Shown: in pieces, positions 1 through 10,698 of the stretch
Layout: each line of letters begins with the position of its first letter
How positions within the stretch are numbered: position 1 is the stretch's first letter
DNA from: Prosapia bicincta
Lineage: Eukaryota; Arthropoda; Insecta; Hemiptera; Cercopidae
Length of the DNA: 64,000 bases
Assembly (NCBI GenBank): GCA_036971475.1
Contig: JBAIZL010000002.1
Span: 128,235,033-128,299,032 of the forward strand
Direction of reading: 5' to 3'
The notes under the pieces: generated by a model
Told to the model about the DNA's origin: nothing
Seen by the model: only the letters and a program-made list of their open reading frames with translations
Database searches by the model: none
Position numbers and translations under genes: made by a program

Positions 1-208
1 ACAATTAGCATTGAACGACGGACGTTTCAAATGAAAATATTCTATAAGATTTTACCGTTACAATATTCTTTATAATATTAATAATAAGCATATATATTGC
101 TTTTTAATAAATTTTTATCAATAAGAACTGTAGCGGTTTCCAATTTTAACTGAATATTACACTTTTTAAGACAAAACGTAGTTATTCAATTCCTCCTATC
201 AGTTCACA

Positions 209-210
<2 letters not shown>
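1..210. other. AT-rich DNA without recognised gene
   Basis: No coding signal is seen. The last 40 bases resemble the stretch near 31985-32010, just before another repeat copy, so this is probably repeat-derived. Confidence 0.4.

Positions 211-276
<66 letters not shown>
211..276. repeat. (TA)n microsatellite
   Basis: Pure TA dinucleotide tract directly abutting the 5' end of the PLE coding remnant. Several PLE pieces in this window are bordered by (TA)n. Confidence 0.95.
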
Positions 277-277
<1 letters not shown>

Positions 278-1746
278 CAGCACCATCTTACATAATCGCA
301 AAAATACTAGACAAAATCATAAGATCTAAAATACATATCAACAACACAAACAATATAAAAAATTGATACGAATTAATTAATAAAATAAAAACGATAAAAA
401 CAAACAGCAACACAAAAATAATAAGTTATGACATAACTAACATGTACCCTAGTATCCCAATAGAAGAAACCATAGAAATAATAAAAAACAAACTAATACA
501 CAATAACGAAAAAAGAAACATAATAGATAGTATCATTACGCTAACCAAACACATATGTAACCAAAATTACTTCCAATTTAACAATAAATATTATAAACAA
601 ACAACTGGACTCCCCATGGGTTCACCCATATCATCTGTCATGTCAGAAATATATTTACAACACTTTGAACAAATAATAATTAAACCTATACTAAACACAC
701 ACAATTATTCACTATGGACAAGGTATGTAGACGATATACTTGTAATATACCAACCTATCATTCACAACGAACACATCATAATATTAAACAAACTAAATAC
801 ATACAACGAAAACATACATTTCACCGTTGAAACAGAAATAAATAGAACAATCAACTATCTCGACATCACTTTAAATATAAATGATAATAAAATAGAAACT
901 ACAGTATACAGGAAACCTACTTCCAACAACACCACAATACACTACAAATCTAACCACACCTGGACACACAAAATTAACACTTACAGTAACATGATAAATA
1001 AAGCAATAAAATACACACAGGATAACAAACAAAAATTAAATGAAGAATTAGATAACATTACAAAAATAGCAATAGAAAATGGATACAACAAACACATTAT
1101 AAAAAATATATACAATAAATTCACAAAAAAACCTAACCTCAACACAACACTACAACCGGAACACGAAAATAATGAAAATAAAAAAATCTACCTAAAATAT
1201 AAATACACCAATAACAAAATAGAAAAAATAACAAATATATACAACAAAGAATACTACACTCCAACATACAAACCAAACAACAAAATAATAAAATATCTTA
1301 ATAACACAAACCACAAAACAAATTCAGACAAACATAACCTATCAGGAATTTACAAAATTACATGCAACAACTGTAACGCTTTTTACATAGGAAAAACAAC
1401 CAGATCATTTAAAATAAGATTTGAAAAACATTATAGAGCATTCAAAAACAAAAATTCAAAAGTATCAAATGTTGCAGCACACCTAATATCACATAAACAT
1501 AAAATAACAAATTACGAAAATAACCTAACCATACTTGAAATAAATAATAACCCAACAGAACTAAACTCACTAGAAAAATACCACATTTATAAAAACATAC
1601 ACAACAATTTAATGAATCTACAAACAACATATACAGAAGACATACTATATAAAAACATCATACACACAGATCAAGAGAAAGTGCGTGTAACGTCAACAAA
1701 TACCAATATCACGGACCGAACATCTACACCAGAAAAATATCAGTGA
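277..1746 (+). pseudogene. Penelope-like element reverse transcriptase with GIY-YIG endonuclease, 5'-truncated
   Basis: C-terminal part of a PLE polyprotein (reverse transcriptase fused to a GIY-YIG endonuclease), which copies element RNA at the nicked target. An open frame of 434 codons starts at the ATG at 442. The reverse-transcriptase motif TGLPMGSPIS is at residues 55-64 and the catalytic box RYVDDIL at 94-100. A basic Lys/Asn-rich linker follows. The endonuclease has GIY at 302-304, YIG at 315-317, an Arg/His-rich middle and a LEKYHIYK segment near 377-384 that carries the expected Glu. The same frame continues upstream of the ATG to the (TA)n tract at about 277, interrupted by one TGA at 364-366, so the true N-terminus (fingers domain) is missing and the ATG is not the native start. 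Codons are extremely A-rich. The Cys pair in ITCNNC between GIY and YIG is typical of PLE endonucleases. The family call is firm; the element is probably dead because of the truncation and stop. Confidence 0.93.
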
Positions 1747-1894
1747 TTCGACAATGGTCAAGTGACCGGAAGGTGCCTTATCACTCAAGGTAAAATTATT
1801 GCACTTAATGGTGGATAAAATTACTTACAATAGTAATATATTAACTTCATAAAGTCAGTGCAACGGAAAAACAATAGATAACGTAAAATATCAA

Positions 1895-1951
<57 letters not shown>
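1895..1951. repeat. (TA)n microsatellite
   Basis: TA tract separating the first PLE remnant from the second PLE unit. Confidence 0.95.
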
Positions 1952-1954
<3 letters not shown>

Positions 1955-2042
1955 TATGGTGGTATGTTTTTTTGTAATATAGTTAATAAATTGAAAATAT
2001 TTCAAAAACAAGAATACTTTTAATGAATATATTTATTCAAAG

Positions 2043-2300
2043 CTTTTCGCCGATATCAAACCAAACATATACAAATCAAATTTAGCTACGCATTGTATTA
2101 ATAATGGACACGAGTTTTCGGAAATAGAAAATATGAAATTAATAAAAGAATTAAATAAAGGATTAAAAATGAATATATTTGAAACGTTGGAAATTTATAA
2201 GCATAAAGTTAAAGACAAATTAATTGATGAACAAATTCAAGTGAGATCAAGGCACCAAACTATTTATAAGGTCATTGATGTTATAGAAAAAATTACATAA
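2043..2300 (+). pseudogene. PLE GIY-YIG endonuclease C-terminal fragment
   Basis: An open reading frame without ATG that ends at TAA 2298-2300. It encodes the tail of a PLE endonuclease: a Ser-Asn-Leu-Ala-x-His-Cys segment, an Asn-Gly-His turn, then FETLEIYKHK, matching the C-terminal helix that carries the catalytic Glu in the larger copy at 442-1746. The GIY and YIG strands and the whole reverse transcriptase are missing. It lies between inverted pseudo-LTR arms. The protein is clearly diverged from the first copy, so this is a different PLE lineage. It is not functional. Confidence 0.75.
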
Positions 2301-2379
2301 AGTGCAATACTTATAAACATATGGTCGTTTGTAGCACATATGATTTAATTTTGTAAAAATATTTTATTTGATAATTATT

Positions 2380-2423
2380 TTCCTGAAGATGCTGGTACTA
2401 TTTTATCGGCAAAAAGCTTTGAA
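2380..2423 (+). ncRNA. degenerate hammerhead ribozyme motif (PLE type)
   Basis: Core box CTGAAGA at 2383-2389; stem II GCTG (2391-2394) with CGGC (2407-2410); then AAAA where GAAA is required; a minimal AAGCTT stem III (2414-2419); a T at the cleavage position; and stem I TTC (2380-2382) with GAA (2421-2423). The missing G12 should inactivate it. The opposite arm near 2043-2050 keeps GAAA. Confidence 0.55.
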
Positions 2424-2473
2424 TAAATATATTCATTAAAAGTATTCTTGTTTTTGAAATATTTTTAATTTAT

Positions 2474-2514
<41 letters not shown>
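2474..2514. repeat. (TA)n microsatellite
   Basis: TA tract at the right border of the PLE fragment. Confidence 0.9.
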
Positions 2515-2516
<2 letters not shown>

Positions 2517-2760
2517 CAAATTATCAAATTATATATATAGTTCAAATTTTCAATCGTTAATCAAATACTTTTTATTCCTCCACCTAAGTTCAAATACATT
2601 TTTTTTAAACTATAGAGGATGACAATTGATGTTAATACAGATTTTCTTCAAATATTTATTCACTAATTAAAATTTATAAAAGCTAATGTCTAGGCCAGAT
2701 TAAAACTGAATGACTACATGTTTGAGATCCAGCACTTTGATACAGCCAATTTTCCCATGG
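2515..2760 (+). repeat. dispersed repeat R, diverged copy
   Basis: Shares order and wording with 32020-32200 (for example the block GGATGACAATTGATGTTAAT at 2617-2636 against its counterpart near 32105). Interspersed repeat of unknown class. No gene is seen from here to 3240. Confidence 0.55.
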
Positions 2761-3272
2761 CTAGAAATCTATTACTTTGAGATACATATGAAATTATAAG
2801 AGAAAGGTTCCTTGCAATAATCAAGTAAAATAAGAGGCGGATAGAATGACAAATTATAGATCACCATCGGCTTAATAGATTAGATACGAAAAAAAAAATA
2901 GATAATTTTCCGTCTTACAAGAGCCATTTATCTAAAAATTCCCGTTTCATCTCTATAATTTTTATTATCCATAACATGTCTAAATAAAAATTTTAATTGT
3001 TGAAACTGGAAACAATTAGTTTAATTTTTCCATTGTTTAAATCAAAGTTTTTAATGCCTGCTTTACTTTCCACATTATTTCTTAAAGAAACAATATTTGT
3101 TAAAATAATTTATATTTCATTAAACTATATGAATTATTAAAATACTTATAATTTAATATCTTATTTACGTTTTATTAAACATTGTTCTAAAATAATAAAC
3201 TAAATATTCTTAAAATACCTAAGTGGAATAGCCTTCAGTTCTTAACCTGGGAAAGGTACAGGCCAACTTTAA

Positions 3273-3602
3273 TAAGCTGGCACTTGGGGACTGCGGGCCT
3301 CGGCGAGAAGTCGAGGACGAGGGGAGGGTAGAGGTGCTCACAGGTCATTTTCAAAAACATCAACCTTGGACTTCCGCTGACTCATAAGGGGGTTATTTGG
3401 TTACTTATTAATACTTTTTAATGTATAGTATAAATAACAAGAAATGAAAATAGGGCGTTCACGGAAGCGTGCTAGTAGGATTACCTAAGGGTTAGGACGG
3501 GTAGACTGCGATTTTTGGCTCCGATTAGGGATGGCGACAGTGCCTGATGTTTTCTAGACGACGAATACAAAATTTCTACCCAAGAGACAAGTGCCAGCTT
3601 AT
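3273..3602 (+). mobile_element. MITE family M1, copy 1
   Basis: About 330 bp bounded by TAAGCTGGCACTTGG and its inverse AGTGCCAGCTTA. At least eight related copies occur in this window, all sharing GGACTTCCGCTGACTCATA and AGTGCCTGATGTTTT blocks. Non-coding. Confidence 0.85.
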
Positions 3603-4000
3603 CAGTGCTCTCAGACTTCAGACTACGCTCCATAAAAAGTATGTTTTAGGGGTTGGTGGGGTTAGTATCAATACTTGTTTTCCTTAGCCGAGTTCAATAC
3701 TGATATGAATTTCAGGTCATTTTCATGTTTCACTTCTGTTCGGTGACCTGTCCATCGTCTGTCAGACTACACGTTACCGTTTACGCGACTTTTTCAATTA
3801 GTGTGTTAATATTTTGTTAACAGAATTTTATTGCATATATTTATATATTTAATTAATTTTATTCTTCGAATCAGTGTACATATATTATTATCATCATAGG
3901 TTACATTTTAAATACTAGTTTCGAAATAAATGAGGTTTATCACAACTAGAGGAATATGACTGTAATGAATACGATAATTGTGGTGACGATAGTGATTTGA

Positions 4001-4620
4001 TTGGAGGTGGAGAGAAAGAAGATGAATTTTCTGAGCACAAATGAGCATGCTGAAGCTGACGATACGAATATAGGCCCGGATTTTATTCCTTCAGACATTG
4101 AAAATGGAACGACAAATAAACAAGGTAGGAGAGAACCATCTACTATTAGTCAAGATAGAAACAGGGATGATGACGTTCAGACTACTCATGTTGAACAAGT
4201 TATGCATCCAAATATTATAAAATTTAGAAGACTAAACCAGATATCATCGAATTTTACAATGTCATTAAAGGTGGTGTGGACACTTTTGGTGAAATGTCAA
4301 CTTTGATGTCATGTTCCCGAAAACCTAGAAGTCCTGTGAGTGTTTTCTATGGAATGGCAAACAGCACGCTCAATGACTCATGTGTTATCTATGTCCATAG
4401 TAAAATCTCAAAAAATAAGAAACCAAAGTAAAAAGCGCGTTTGCAAAAGACGTCTCAAAATAAGCTCGAAAATGGGAGCACGTAATTAATAGTTCTCGAA
4501 AGTCGACTCGCAAATTACCAAATAAGATTCTTGTTTAAATAAATATCACTCTAACACAACCAAGTGATTCTTGTTTATGTGTAGAACTCACTACTCCTCA
4601 AGTTTTAGAACGACAAACAC
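4001..4620 (+). pseudogene. piggyBac transposase remnant (N-terminus joined to C-terminal core)
   Basis: The open frame from ATG 4001 gives an acidic, Asp/Glu/Asn-rich N-terminus with a GPDFIPSD segment, as in piggyBac transposases. Around 4235 the frame shifts by deletion into KPDIIEFYN followed by KGGVDTFGEM, the well-known KGGVD motif of the transposase core, then VSVFYGMANS, ending at TAA 4429-4431. About 300 internal codons, including the first catalytic Asp residues, are absent. Further on, at 4580-4800, a diverged Cys-rich tail (RFQCTICAKH) is recognisable. It cannot encode an active enzyme; TTAA and terminal repeats suggest it could have been mobilised in trans. Confidence 0.8.
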
Positions 4621-4800
4621 TACATAGTCTCTCTAGAAATCTCAAACGACATATTGAAAATGTGGCTGGACCATCAACACCCTCCACACAAGAGGTTCCC
4701 AGAAAGCTGGAAACAAGAAAAACTCTTCCTATTTGTCCAGGCAACAAAAACATTACAACTCGTTTCCAATGTACTATCTGCGCTAAGCATATTTGAGCAC
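4598..4800 (+). pseudogene. piggyBac C-terminal cysteine-rich domain remnant
   Basis: One frame encodes LSRNLKRHIE, then a basic stretch, then ICPGNKNITTRFQCTICAKH before a stop. This resembles the Cys-rich zinc-binding tail at the C-terminus of piggyBac transposases, which binds the terminal repeats. It lies directly downstream of the core remnant and inside the same TTAA-flanked element. Confidence 0.6.
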
Positions 4801-4982
4801 CTAGAATGTTGGTTAGGGGTTTATGAAAAAAGACTAAATATCTCAAAAAAATTAGAAAACTTGTAAAACATTGTATTTTAATATGTTCATGTCTAAATTA
4901 AAAATAACTCTAATATATAACTTATTTTAAAAATTTGTTCTTAAAGTAGTCTGATACTACGCGTTACACATTTCCGGGTTAA

Positions 4983-5589
4983 GATAACTGAAAGGAGAAG
5001 TTACTAAAAAAACACTAACTTATTCCAGTGAGTGAGAGACCCGATCCCACAAGAGTCACGTTGCCCATCTCTAACATTAACAGCACGAGTATGTGAGAAG
5101 GTGGTTAGAGAGAGGTTGACCTCCTTGAGGACTAAACAAGGTTTTGCGGGTCTAGACCCGGTTTTTTCTTGAACACAATCTCAGTAAATTTAACCACCTA
5201 AAGCACGTCGATATATAGATGTAGCTTTTCACTCGTAAGCTGGTGCGCGTTCGATTGATAGAAAACCTGTACTACCCTTTCTCAAAAACATTGGTTTTTG
5301 TAGTGCGTGTTGCATCAAAGGCCATCGCTAAGAAATTGCAGTCGTTGCGGTCGTTTAGAAAAGTAATACAGTATTAAGTAATTTATTTCAGACCATTTAT
5401 GACAAATCAAATAAAATATTATTTATAGCAGCGTTTCGACCTTGCCAATCTAAATTATTGGAATATAAATACTATACCTCATATTATAATATTTGTGGAA
5501 TCGTCTTTTGCTTCCTCTACCCTTCCCCCATCTATGCTCACCCTTTGAGGTCACGCGTCAGATTACGAGTGACCAGATATAAGATTTTA
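4983..5589. other. intergenic, no gene recognised
   Basis: No significant open frame and no recognised motif. Confidence 0.4.
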
Positions 5590-5892
5590 TAAACTAGCAC
5601 TTGGAGACTGCAGGCCTTGGCGAGGACGAGGAGAAAGTGGATGTGCTCGCAAGTCATTTTCAAAAATACCTTGGACTTCCGCTGACTCATAGAGTTGATT
5701 CATTATTTTGTTGCTTATTATTACTTTTTAATGTATAGTAAAAATAACAAATGTAAATAGGCCGTTCAATGAAGCTAGTAGAGTAGGATCGTCTAAGGTT
5801 GGGACGGGTAGGCCACGATGAGGAACAACAGTGCCTGATGTTTTATAGATGACGAATACACAACTTTTACATATGAGTCAAGACCCAACTTA
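5590..5892 (+). mobile_element. MITE family M1, copy 2
   Basis: Diverged copy starting TAAACTAGCACTTGG and ending CCCAACTTATA, with the internal GTGCCTGATGTTTTATAGATG block. It lacks part of the middle. Confidence 0.8.
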
Positions 5893-6456
5893 TAAAATTT
5901 GACCTGTATTCTTAGAATTGGTTGTATAGTGTTATAAGCAGTAAGTGAGTTGCTTTTACATAAGGGTCTGCAAAATTGTTGGGAATTGTTATTGAGATAT
6001 ATTAAAATAATTCCATTGTAGTAATCAGATTGATTTATTTGTTGCGTTCGAAGATATTAGATGGAAAGGTGGGGAAAATGTCTACGCCACAGTTGCTATG
6101 GTTACACAACTATTACACCAGGTGAAAACATACATTGTCACGACATATCAATGCCACTGTTTACTTGTTGAATCTTCGGAATTCGAAGCACATGCTTTAA
6201 CTTAATTAGTTAAAGTAGCATATTGGTTATAGGCCTATAATTACAAATTGCAGTGTTAGGGCTGTACATCTCGTAGATTTTCTAATAATACTGTACACTC
6301 TAATAGTAAAGATTGGCAATAAACCACTAGTTACATTGATTTTCGAATGACGCAATTCAAACTAGCGTTAATTACACACAGCCCAAATAAAATTTCGCTC
6401 TACATTTCCTCAAGAAAACTAATAAAATGAAACGTTTTGCGTATATTTCAGCCACA
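5893..6456. other. intergenic, no gene recognised
   Basis: Nothing coding is seen between MITE copy 2 and the minisatellite. Confidence 0.4.
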
Positions 6457-7925
6457 AAAAAGTAGTTTGCCCTAACTAACTTTTGTTGCTTGCCTCTAAA
6501 CTATCCTCTTATCTTTTGCCCCTAATTAACCTTTTGAGTTTTGTCCCTAACTATTCATTTGTAGTTTGTCCCTAACTAACTTTTTGTGTTTTATCCCTAA
6601 ATAACCTTTTCAGTTTGCCCCTAACTAAACATTTAAGGTTCACCCCAACTAACCTTTTGCGTTTTGTCATTAAATAAGCTTTTGTGTTTTGTCCCTAACT
6701 AACCTTTTGTGTTTTGGCCCTAACTAACCTTTTATAGTTTGTCATTAAATATGCTTTTGTGGTTTGTCATTACATAAGCTTTTGTGGTTTGTCATTAAAT
6801 AGGCGTTTCTGGTTTGTCACTAATTAACCTTTTGTGTTTTGGCCCTAACTAACCTTTTACAGTTTGTCATTAAATAAGCTTTTGTGGTTTGTCCCTAACT
6901 AACCTTTTGTGTTTTGTCCCTAACTAACCTTTTGTGTTTTGGCCCTAACTAACCTTTTATGTTTTGTCCCTAACTAGCCTTTTGTGTTTTGGCCCTAACT
7001 AACCTTTAACAGTTTGTCATTAAATAAGCTTTTGTGGTTTGTCCCTAACTAACCTTTTATGTTTTGTCCCTAACTAACCTTTTATGTTTTGGCCCTAACT
7101 AACCTTTTATAGTTTGTCATTGAATATGCTTTTGTGGTTTGTCATTACATAAGCTTTTGTGGTTTGTCATTAAATAGGCGTTTCTGGTTTGTCACTAATT
7201 AACCTTTTGTGTTTTGGCCCTAACTAACCTTTTACAGTTTGTCATTAAATAAGCTTTTGTGGTTTGTCCCTAACTAACCTTTTGTGTTTTGTCCCTAACT
7301 AACCTTTTGTGTTTTGGCCCTAACTAACCTTTTATGTTTTGTCCCTAACTAGCCTTTTGTGTTTTGGCCCTAACTAACCTTTAACAGTTTGTCATTAAAT
7401 AAGCTTTTGTGGTTTGTCCCTAACTAACCTTTTATGTTTTGTCCCTAACTAACCTTTTATGTTTTCTCCCTAACTAACCTTTTTATGTTTTGTCCCTAAC
7501 TAACCTTTTGTGTTTTGGGCCTAACTAACCTCTTATAGATTGTCATTAAATAAGCTTTTGTGGTTTATCATTAAATAGGCTTTTATGTTTTGTCCCGAAC
7601 TAACCTTTTATGTTTTGTCCCTAACTAACCTTTTGTGTTTTGGGCCTAACTAACCTTTTATAGATTGTCATTAAATAAGCTTTTGTGGTTTATCATTAAA
7701 TAGGCTTTTGTGGTTTGTCCCTAACTAACCGTTTAAAGTTCATCCAAACTAACCTTTTGTGTTTTTTCTCTTTTGTAGTTTGTCCTTAACTAACAATTTG
7801 TGATTTATCCCGACAAACATTTTGGGGTTTGCCCCTAACTAACCTATTGTGGTTTGTCCCCAAATATCTTTTTTTGTTTGTCCCCAACTAACCTTTTATT
7901 GATTTATCCACAATTAGCTTTATAT
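6457..7925. repeat. 25-bp minisatellite with 375-bp higher-order period
   Basis: About 58 tandem units built on CCCTAACTAACCTTTTGTG plus TTTTGT, with a second unit type in which CATTAAATAAGCTTTTGTGG replaces the first half. A block of about 15 units is repeated almost exactly: TATAGTTTGTCATTAAATATGC near 6733-6754 returns near 7108-7129, an offset of 375 bp. Edges are degenerate. No meaningful open frame. Confidence 0.95.
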
Positions 7926-8387
7926 GGACTCTAGTGAACTGCACAAGAATAATATCAAGTATTTATTTCGATTATTCATTTTATCGCCAAAGTTTTGGAT
8001 ATTCAAATAATCTTATGGCCATTCTCAAGACAATAAGTCATAGAAACTTAAAACTCAACATAAGACCTGTAATAGGTAATTGTTTAACCTATCAAACAGT
8101 AAAATTGTCAGAAAGTAAGTAAAATGTTAGATATCAGTTAAAGTTCCTCCGCTAGTAACCCTTCAATAATGTTGGTAATTTCATTACGATAAAGAAGGTA
8201 AATATAAAGAACACCACAAAGACTATAACCAGTTTAAACGTCGAGAGAAGCTGAATTAGACCCGAAAATAAACGTCAGTCATATCAAGGCCTCTCCTACT
8301 GATTGTGAACAAGCAAACCCTTATCGACCGACAACTGTGCGTGATATGTTATCTGTGGAACCATCAGAATAAATAACTAAAACCATA
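7926..8387. other. intergenic, no gene recognised
   Basis: A 62-codon open frame at 7934-8122 has no recognisable feature. Nothing else is seen. Confidence 0.35.
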
Positions 8388-8457
8388 CAGTTATCTGACT
8401 GCGAAGGATACCTCCAGCAAAGTTCCGTCCGATCTTGCCTCAGTCCGTGTAGTCGCA

Positions 8458-8580
8458 ATGCACCAGAATAGCAAGAAGAAGAGCAAAGAGAAAGGGAAGG
8501 ACGCCAAAAGATTTGCGAAACGCAAAGAAGCGTTTTCTCCAGTAATTACCACTCAACGAATTACATGGAGGGAAAACTAA
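8458..8580 (+). CDS. small basic open frame, possibly Harbinger-associated
   Basis: Forty codons from ATG 8458 to TAA 8578-8580. The product begins MHQNSKKKSKEKGKDAKR and is strongly basic, with no recognised domain. It lies just upstream of, and in a different frame from, the Harbinger transposase-like segment, so it may be a broken N-terminus of that protein or a chance frame. Confidence 0.25.
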   Translation: MHQNSKKKSKEKGKDAKRFAKRKEAFSPVITTQRITWREN

Positions 8581-8839
8581 CGATTATAAAATCTACCTAA
8601 AGATGGGCAAACATGAATTTCAAATTTTATTGAGTAAAGTGTCTCCTCTCATTCAAAAAACGTATAGTGCGGACCGTGTAACCGTGCACTTGGCCTTGAG
8701 AGATCGCACGAGATTTCCTATGTACTACCTCTTCCTAAAACACATTACATATTCAGAATGTTCTATACATCAACATACGATATGTCTACACATATTTCAA
8801 GATTGTTTGTTATTTTATACCGAAACTAATTTATCATAG
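8557..8839 (+). pseudogene. PIF/Harbinger transposase N-terminal fragment
   Basis: The frame through ATG 8603 reads YKIYLKMGKHEFQILLSKVSPLIQK-like when extended upstream (longest intact part MGKHEFQILLSKVSPLIQK at 8603-8659). This matches the helical N-terminal region of Harbinger transposases, in which an x-Y/F-L-R-M segment precedes F-x-x-L-L-x-x-V-S-P-x-I. Beyond residue 20 the resemblance fades and the frame stops at TAG 8837-8839. The DDE catalytic core is not present. It sits head-to-head with the MADF gene to its right. Confidence 0.55.
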
Positions 8840-9227
8840 AATTTATCTAATATCGACCTTCTAATGCAAGTCAGTATTTATCATGGTTTGTATGGGAGTA
8901 TTAATACTGATCCTCTACCTCCCGTCTCGTCTACTGCGATCTCTCAAGGCCAGGTTACGTGGTCCGCATCAAGGGAAGCAAAATCTTCGCATGCGAAGCT
9001 AATTGTGGCTCTTCAGATCCTGTCAACTGTAACAAGTTTACAAAAAATAATAATAGAAACATGCGTGGCATTAGGAACAAAGTGCGACTGAATAATTATT
9101 CAAAAATACTATCCATAGTTTATTATCACTAAATACAAATGTACAATTATGCACAAGTACAAAATAAAACTGGTAAACTTTTAACCGTACGAGAATGTCT
9201 CGAACAGAGTTTTGCCGTTGGATGTTA

Positions 9228-9572
9228 CTAACTTGAACTCCAACTGGGAGATGGCGATCGGCTGGGTAGGAAATCTGTTGGGTGAACCAGATAACTGCCT
9301 CTGGTTAAAAGGCCCATTTGACCATCAAGCAATGTCTCGTTGATTATTTTATCAGCAAACATGAACTGATGCTGAGATAATTTCCTTAATTTCACGGCGT
9401 ATCCCATTGCCAATATCAGAGACTCGTCTTCAGCCTCCACATAACGCGCAACTTTAGCAAGCATATTTTGTGGTGGAGGCGGCGTTTTCCTCTTTCTGCT
9501 AGGCTGTGCAAACGCACTGGCTTTGGATGCACTCGTATGCTCTAAGGACGTTGATGGCGAAAATGGAGCTAC
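9228..9572 (-). CDS. MADF/BESS-type Harbinger accessory protein, exon 2
   Basis: Second exon of a two-exon gene. An acceptor TTGCTACAG precedes base 9572; the exon then encodes VAPFSPSTSLEHTSAS, a basic RKRKTPPPPQ patch, and a helical region with ILAMGYAVKLRKL and FADKIINETLLDGQMG, the C-terminal dimerisation-like (BESS-like) helices seen in Harbinger-associated MADF proteins. It ends at TAG 9228-9230. Exon 1 (14748-14362) ends in phase 0 with donor GTAAGT, and this exon starts in phase 0, so joining gives about 243 residues without a stop. It could instead be a host MADF transcription factor; I favour the transposon partner because of the adjacent transposase fragment. Confidence 0.75.
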   Translation of the reverse strand, partial: VAPFSPSTSLEHTSASKASAFAQPSRKRKTPPPPQNMLAKVARYVEAEDESLILAMGYAVKLRKLSQHQFMFADKIINETLLDGQMGLLTRGSYLVHPTDFLPSRSPSPSWSSS

Positions 9573-9683
9573 CTGTAGCAAAAACAATATTATTTTTTGT
9601 TGTATTATTTTAATGACTAAGAAAAATGTAAATGGGCGTTCTTTACAATTGCCCCCCATTTTTAAACTCCAATATCTCAACAA

Positions 9684-10551
9684 AACTTTGCGAATTTTAA
9701 CGTTTGAATATTATATTTGTAAAAACTATAATTCATGTACTTTTTATTAAAAAAATTCGCAAGCTCATAGACGAAATTGAAGTTAAAATGTTTTTATAAT
9801 TGAAACAAAGAATTCAGTATAGCTCCCAATATAATATTATGATACTCGGAAATTACACAAGTATGTGTAATGAAAAGTATACAAGTGAGTACGAAATTAG
9901 ATTAAATTTTTAAATAGTCTGCCTGGATTCAAAATAAAAACAAGCATGTCAGGAATTGTTATTTACTAATAGAGTTCAAAACTGGTTCGGTACTTATACC
10001 TAAATCTCCCTAAATACAAACAATTTAAATTTAATTAATAATTTGGGGGCTTTACAAGAAAACTCATTAATCATATTCTTCCCAAAATTTTCTAATTTAT
10101 ACAAAAATTTTCTTTAATTCATGTACTTTTCGGTTTATTATTAAGAAAGTACATACACTATAGTTTCCAACATCGAAATATAAGAAGTGGTTGAGACATC
10201 TGATATCAGAAAATGGAGGGCTGTAAGATCAACCGTTTAAATAAGTGTTTCAGTAGCTTATTATAGCAATTTGAAATAAATTTAAACAATTTAATGTTAA
10301 AACTCTAAAGTTATAAATTATAATTTACAACTCTAATTCGAAATTATTAGATTAAAAACGCTAAGAAAATAATTAAAGCAGCATTCACGTAATTAACATT
10401 GTTAAATAAATGTTTGTTGCCTAAATCGTTATAAATGTCCTCCAGTGTCCAGAGTGGCACATGATTTCCGAGCGAAATTGCGATATCAGCAATGCCGGCA
10501 GCACTTGGCGGGAAACACGTTCAGATAAGAAATCCGTTACTTCCACTATAA
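9684..10551. other. intron-like AT-rich DNA
   Basis: Part of the inferred 4.8-kb intron of the MADF gene. No gene is seen. TAA at 10549-10551 is the left target duplication of the nested Harbinger. Confidence 0.5.
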
Positions 10552-10698
10552 GGCCCGGCGCACATGAGCTTGAAAGTAATCGGGACGCCGAGATAGTTTT
10601 CTATCCAATCTTTCTGATACCTATCGGAGTTTCAGCGAACATGAGCTAGAATGTAAGCGCGCGTCATTTCAAGCCTATCTTTTTGATAGTTATTTTCC

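Larger units (their letters stand above)
1975..2485 (+). mobile_element. PLE fragment with inverted pseudo-LTR arms
   Basis: Two arms of about 75-80 bases (about 1980-2058 and 2402-2480) are near-perfect reverse complements and enclose a short piece of PLE endonuclease. Both sides end in (TA)n. Inverted or tandem terminal repeats (pseudo-LTRs) carrying ribozymes are known for PLEs. The arm contains AAGCTTT next to a GAAA box, as expected for stem III of a PLE hammerhead. Confidence 0.75.
3246..4978 (+). mobile_element. piggyBac-type element, internally deleted
   Basis: TTAA at 3242-3245 and 4979-4982 flank imperfect terminal inverted repeats: the left end reads CCTGGGAAAGGTA and the right end, reverse-complemented, CCCGGAAATGTGTA. 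TTAA targets and such ends define the piggyBac superfamily. Inside are an acidic N-terminus, the C-terminal core and the Cys-rich tail of a piggyBac transposase, with the catalytic middle deleted. A MITE is inserted near the left end (3273-3602). Confidence 0.85.

Noticed and set aside
6457..7925. Possible CRISPR-like or telomeric array
   Set aside because: There are no unique spacers, units are contiguous, and the core is not a TTAGG telomere repeat; eukaryotic minisatellite.
7934..8122. 62-codon frame after the minisatellite
   Set aside because: No motif, no splice or promoter context; length expected by chance.
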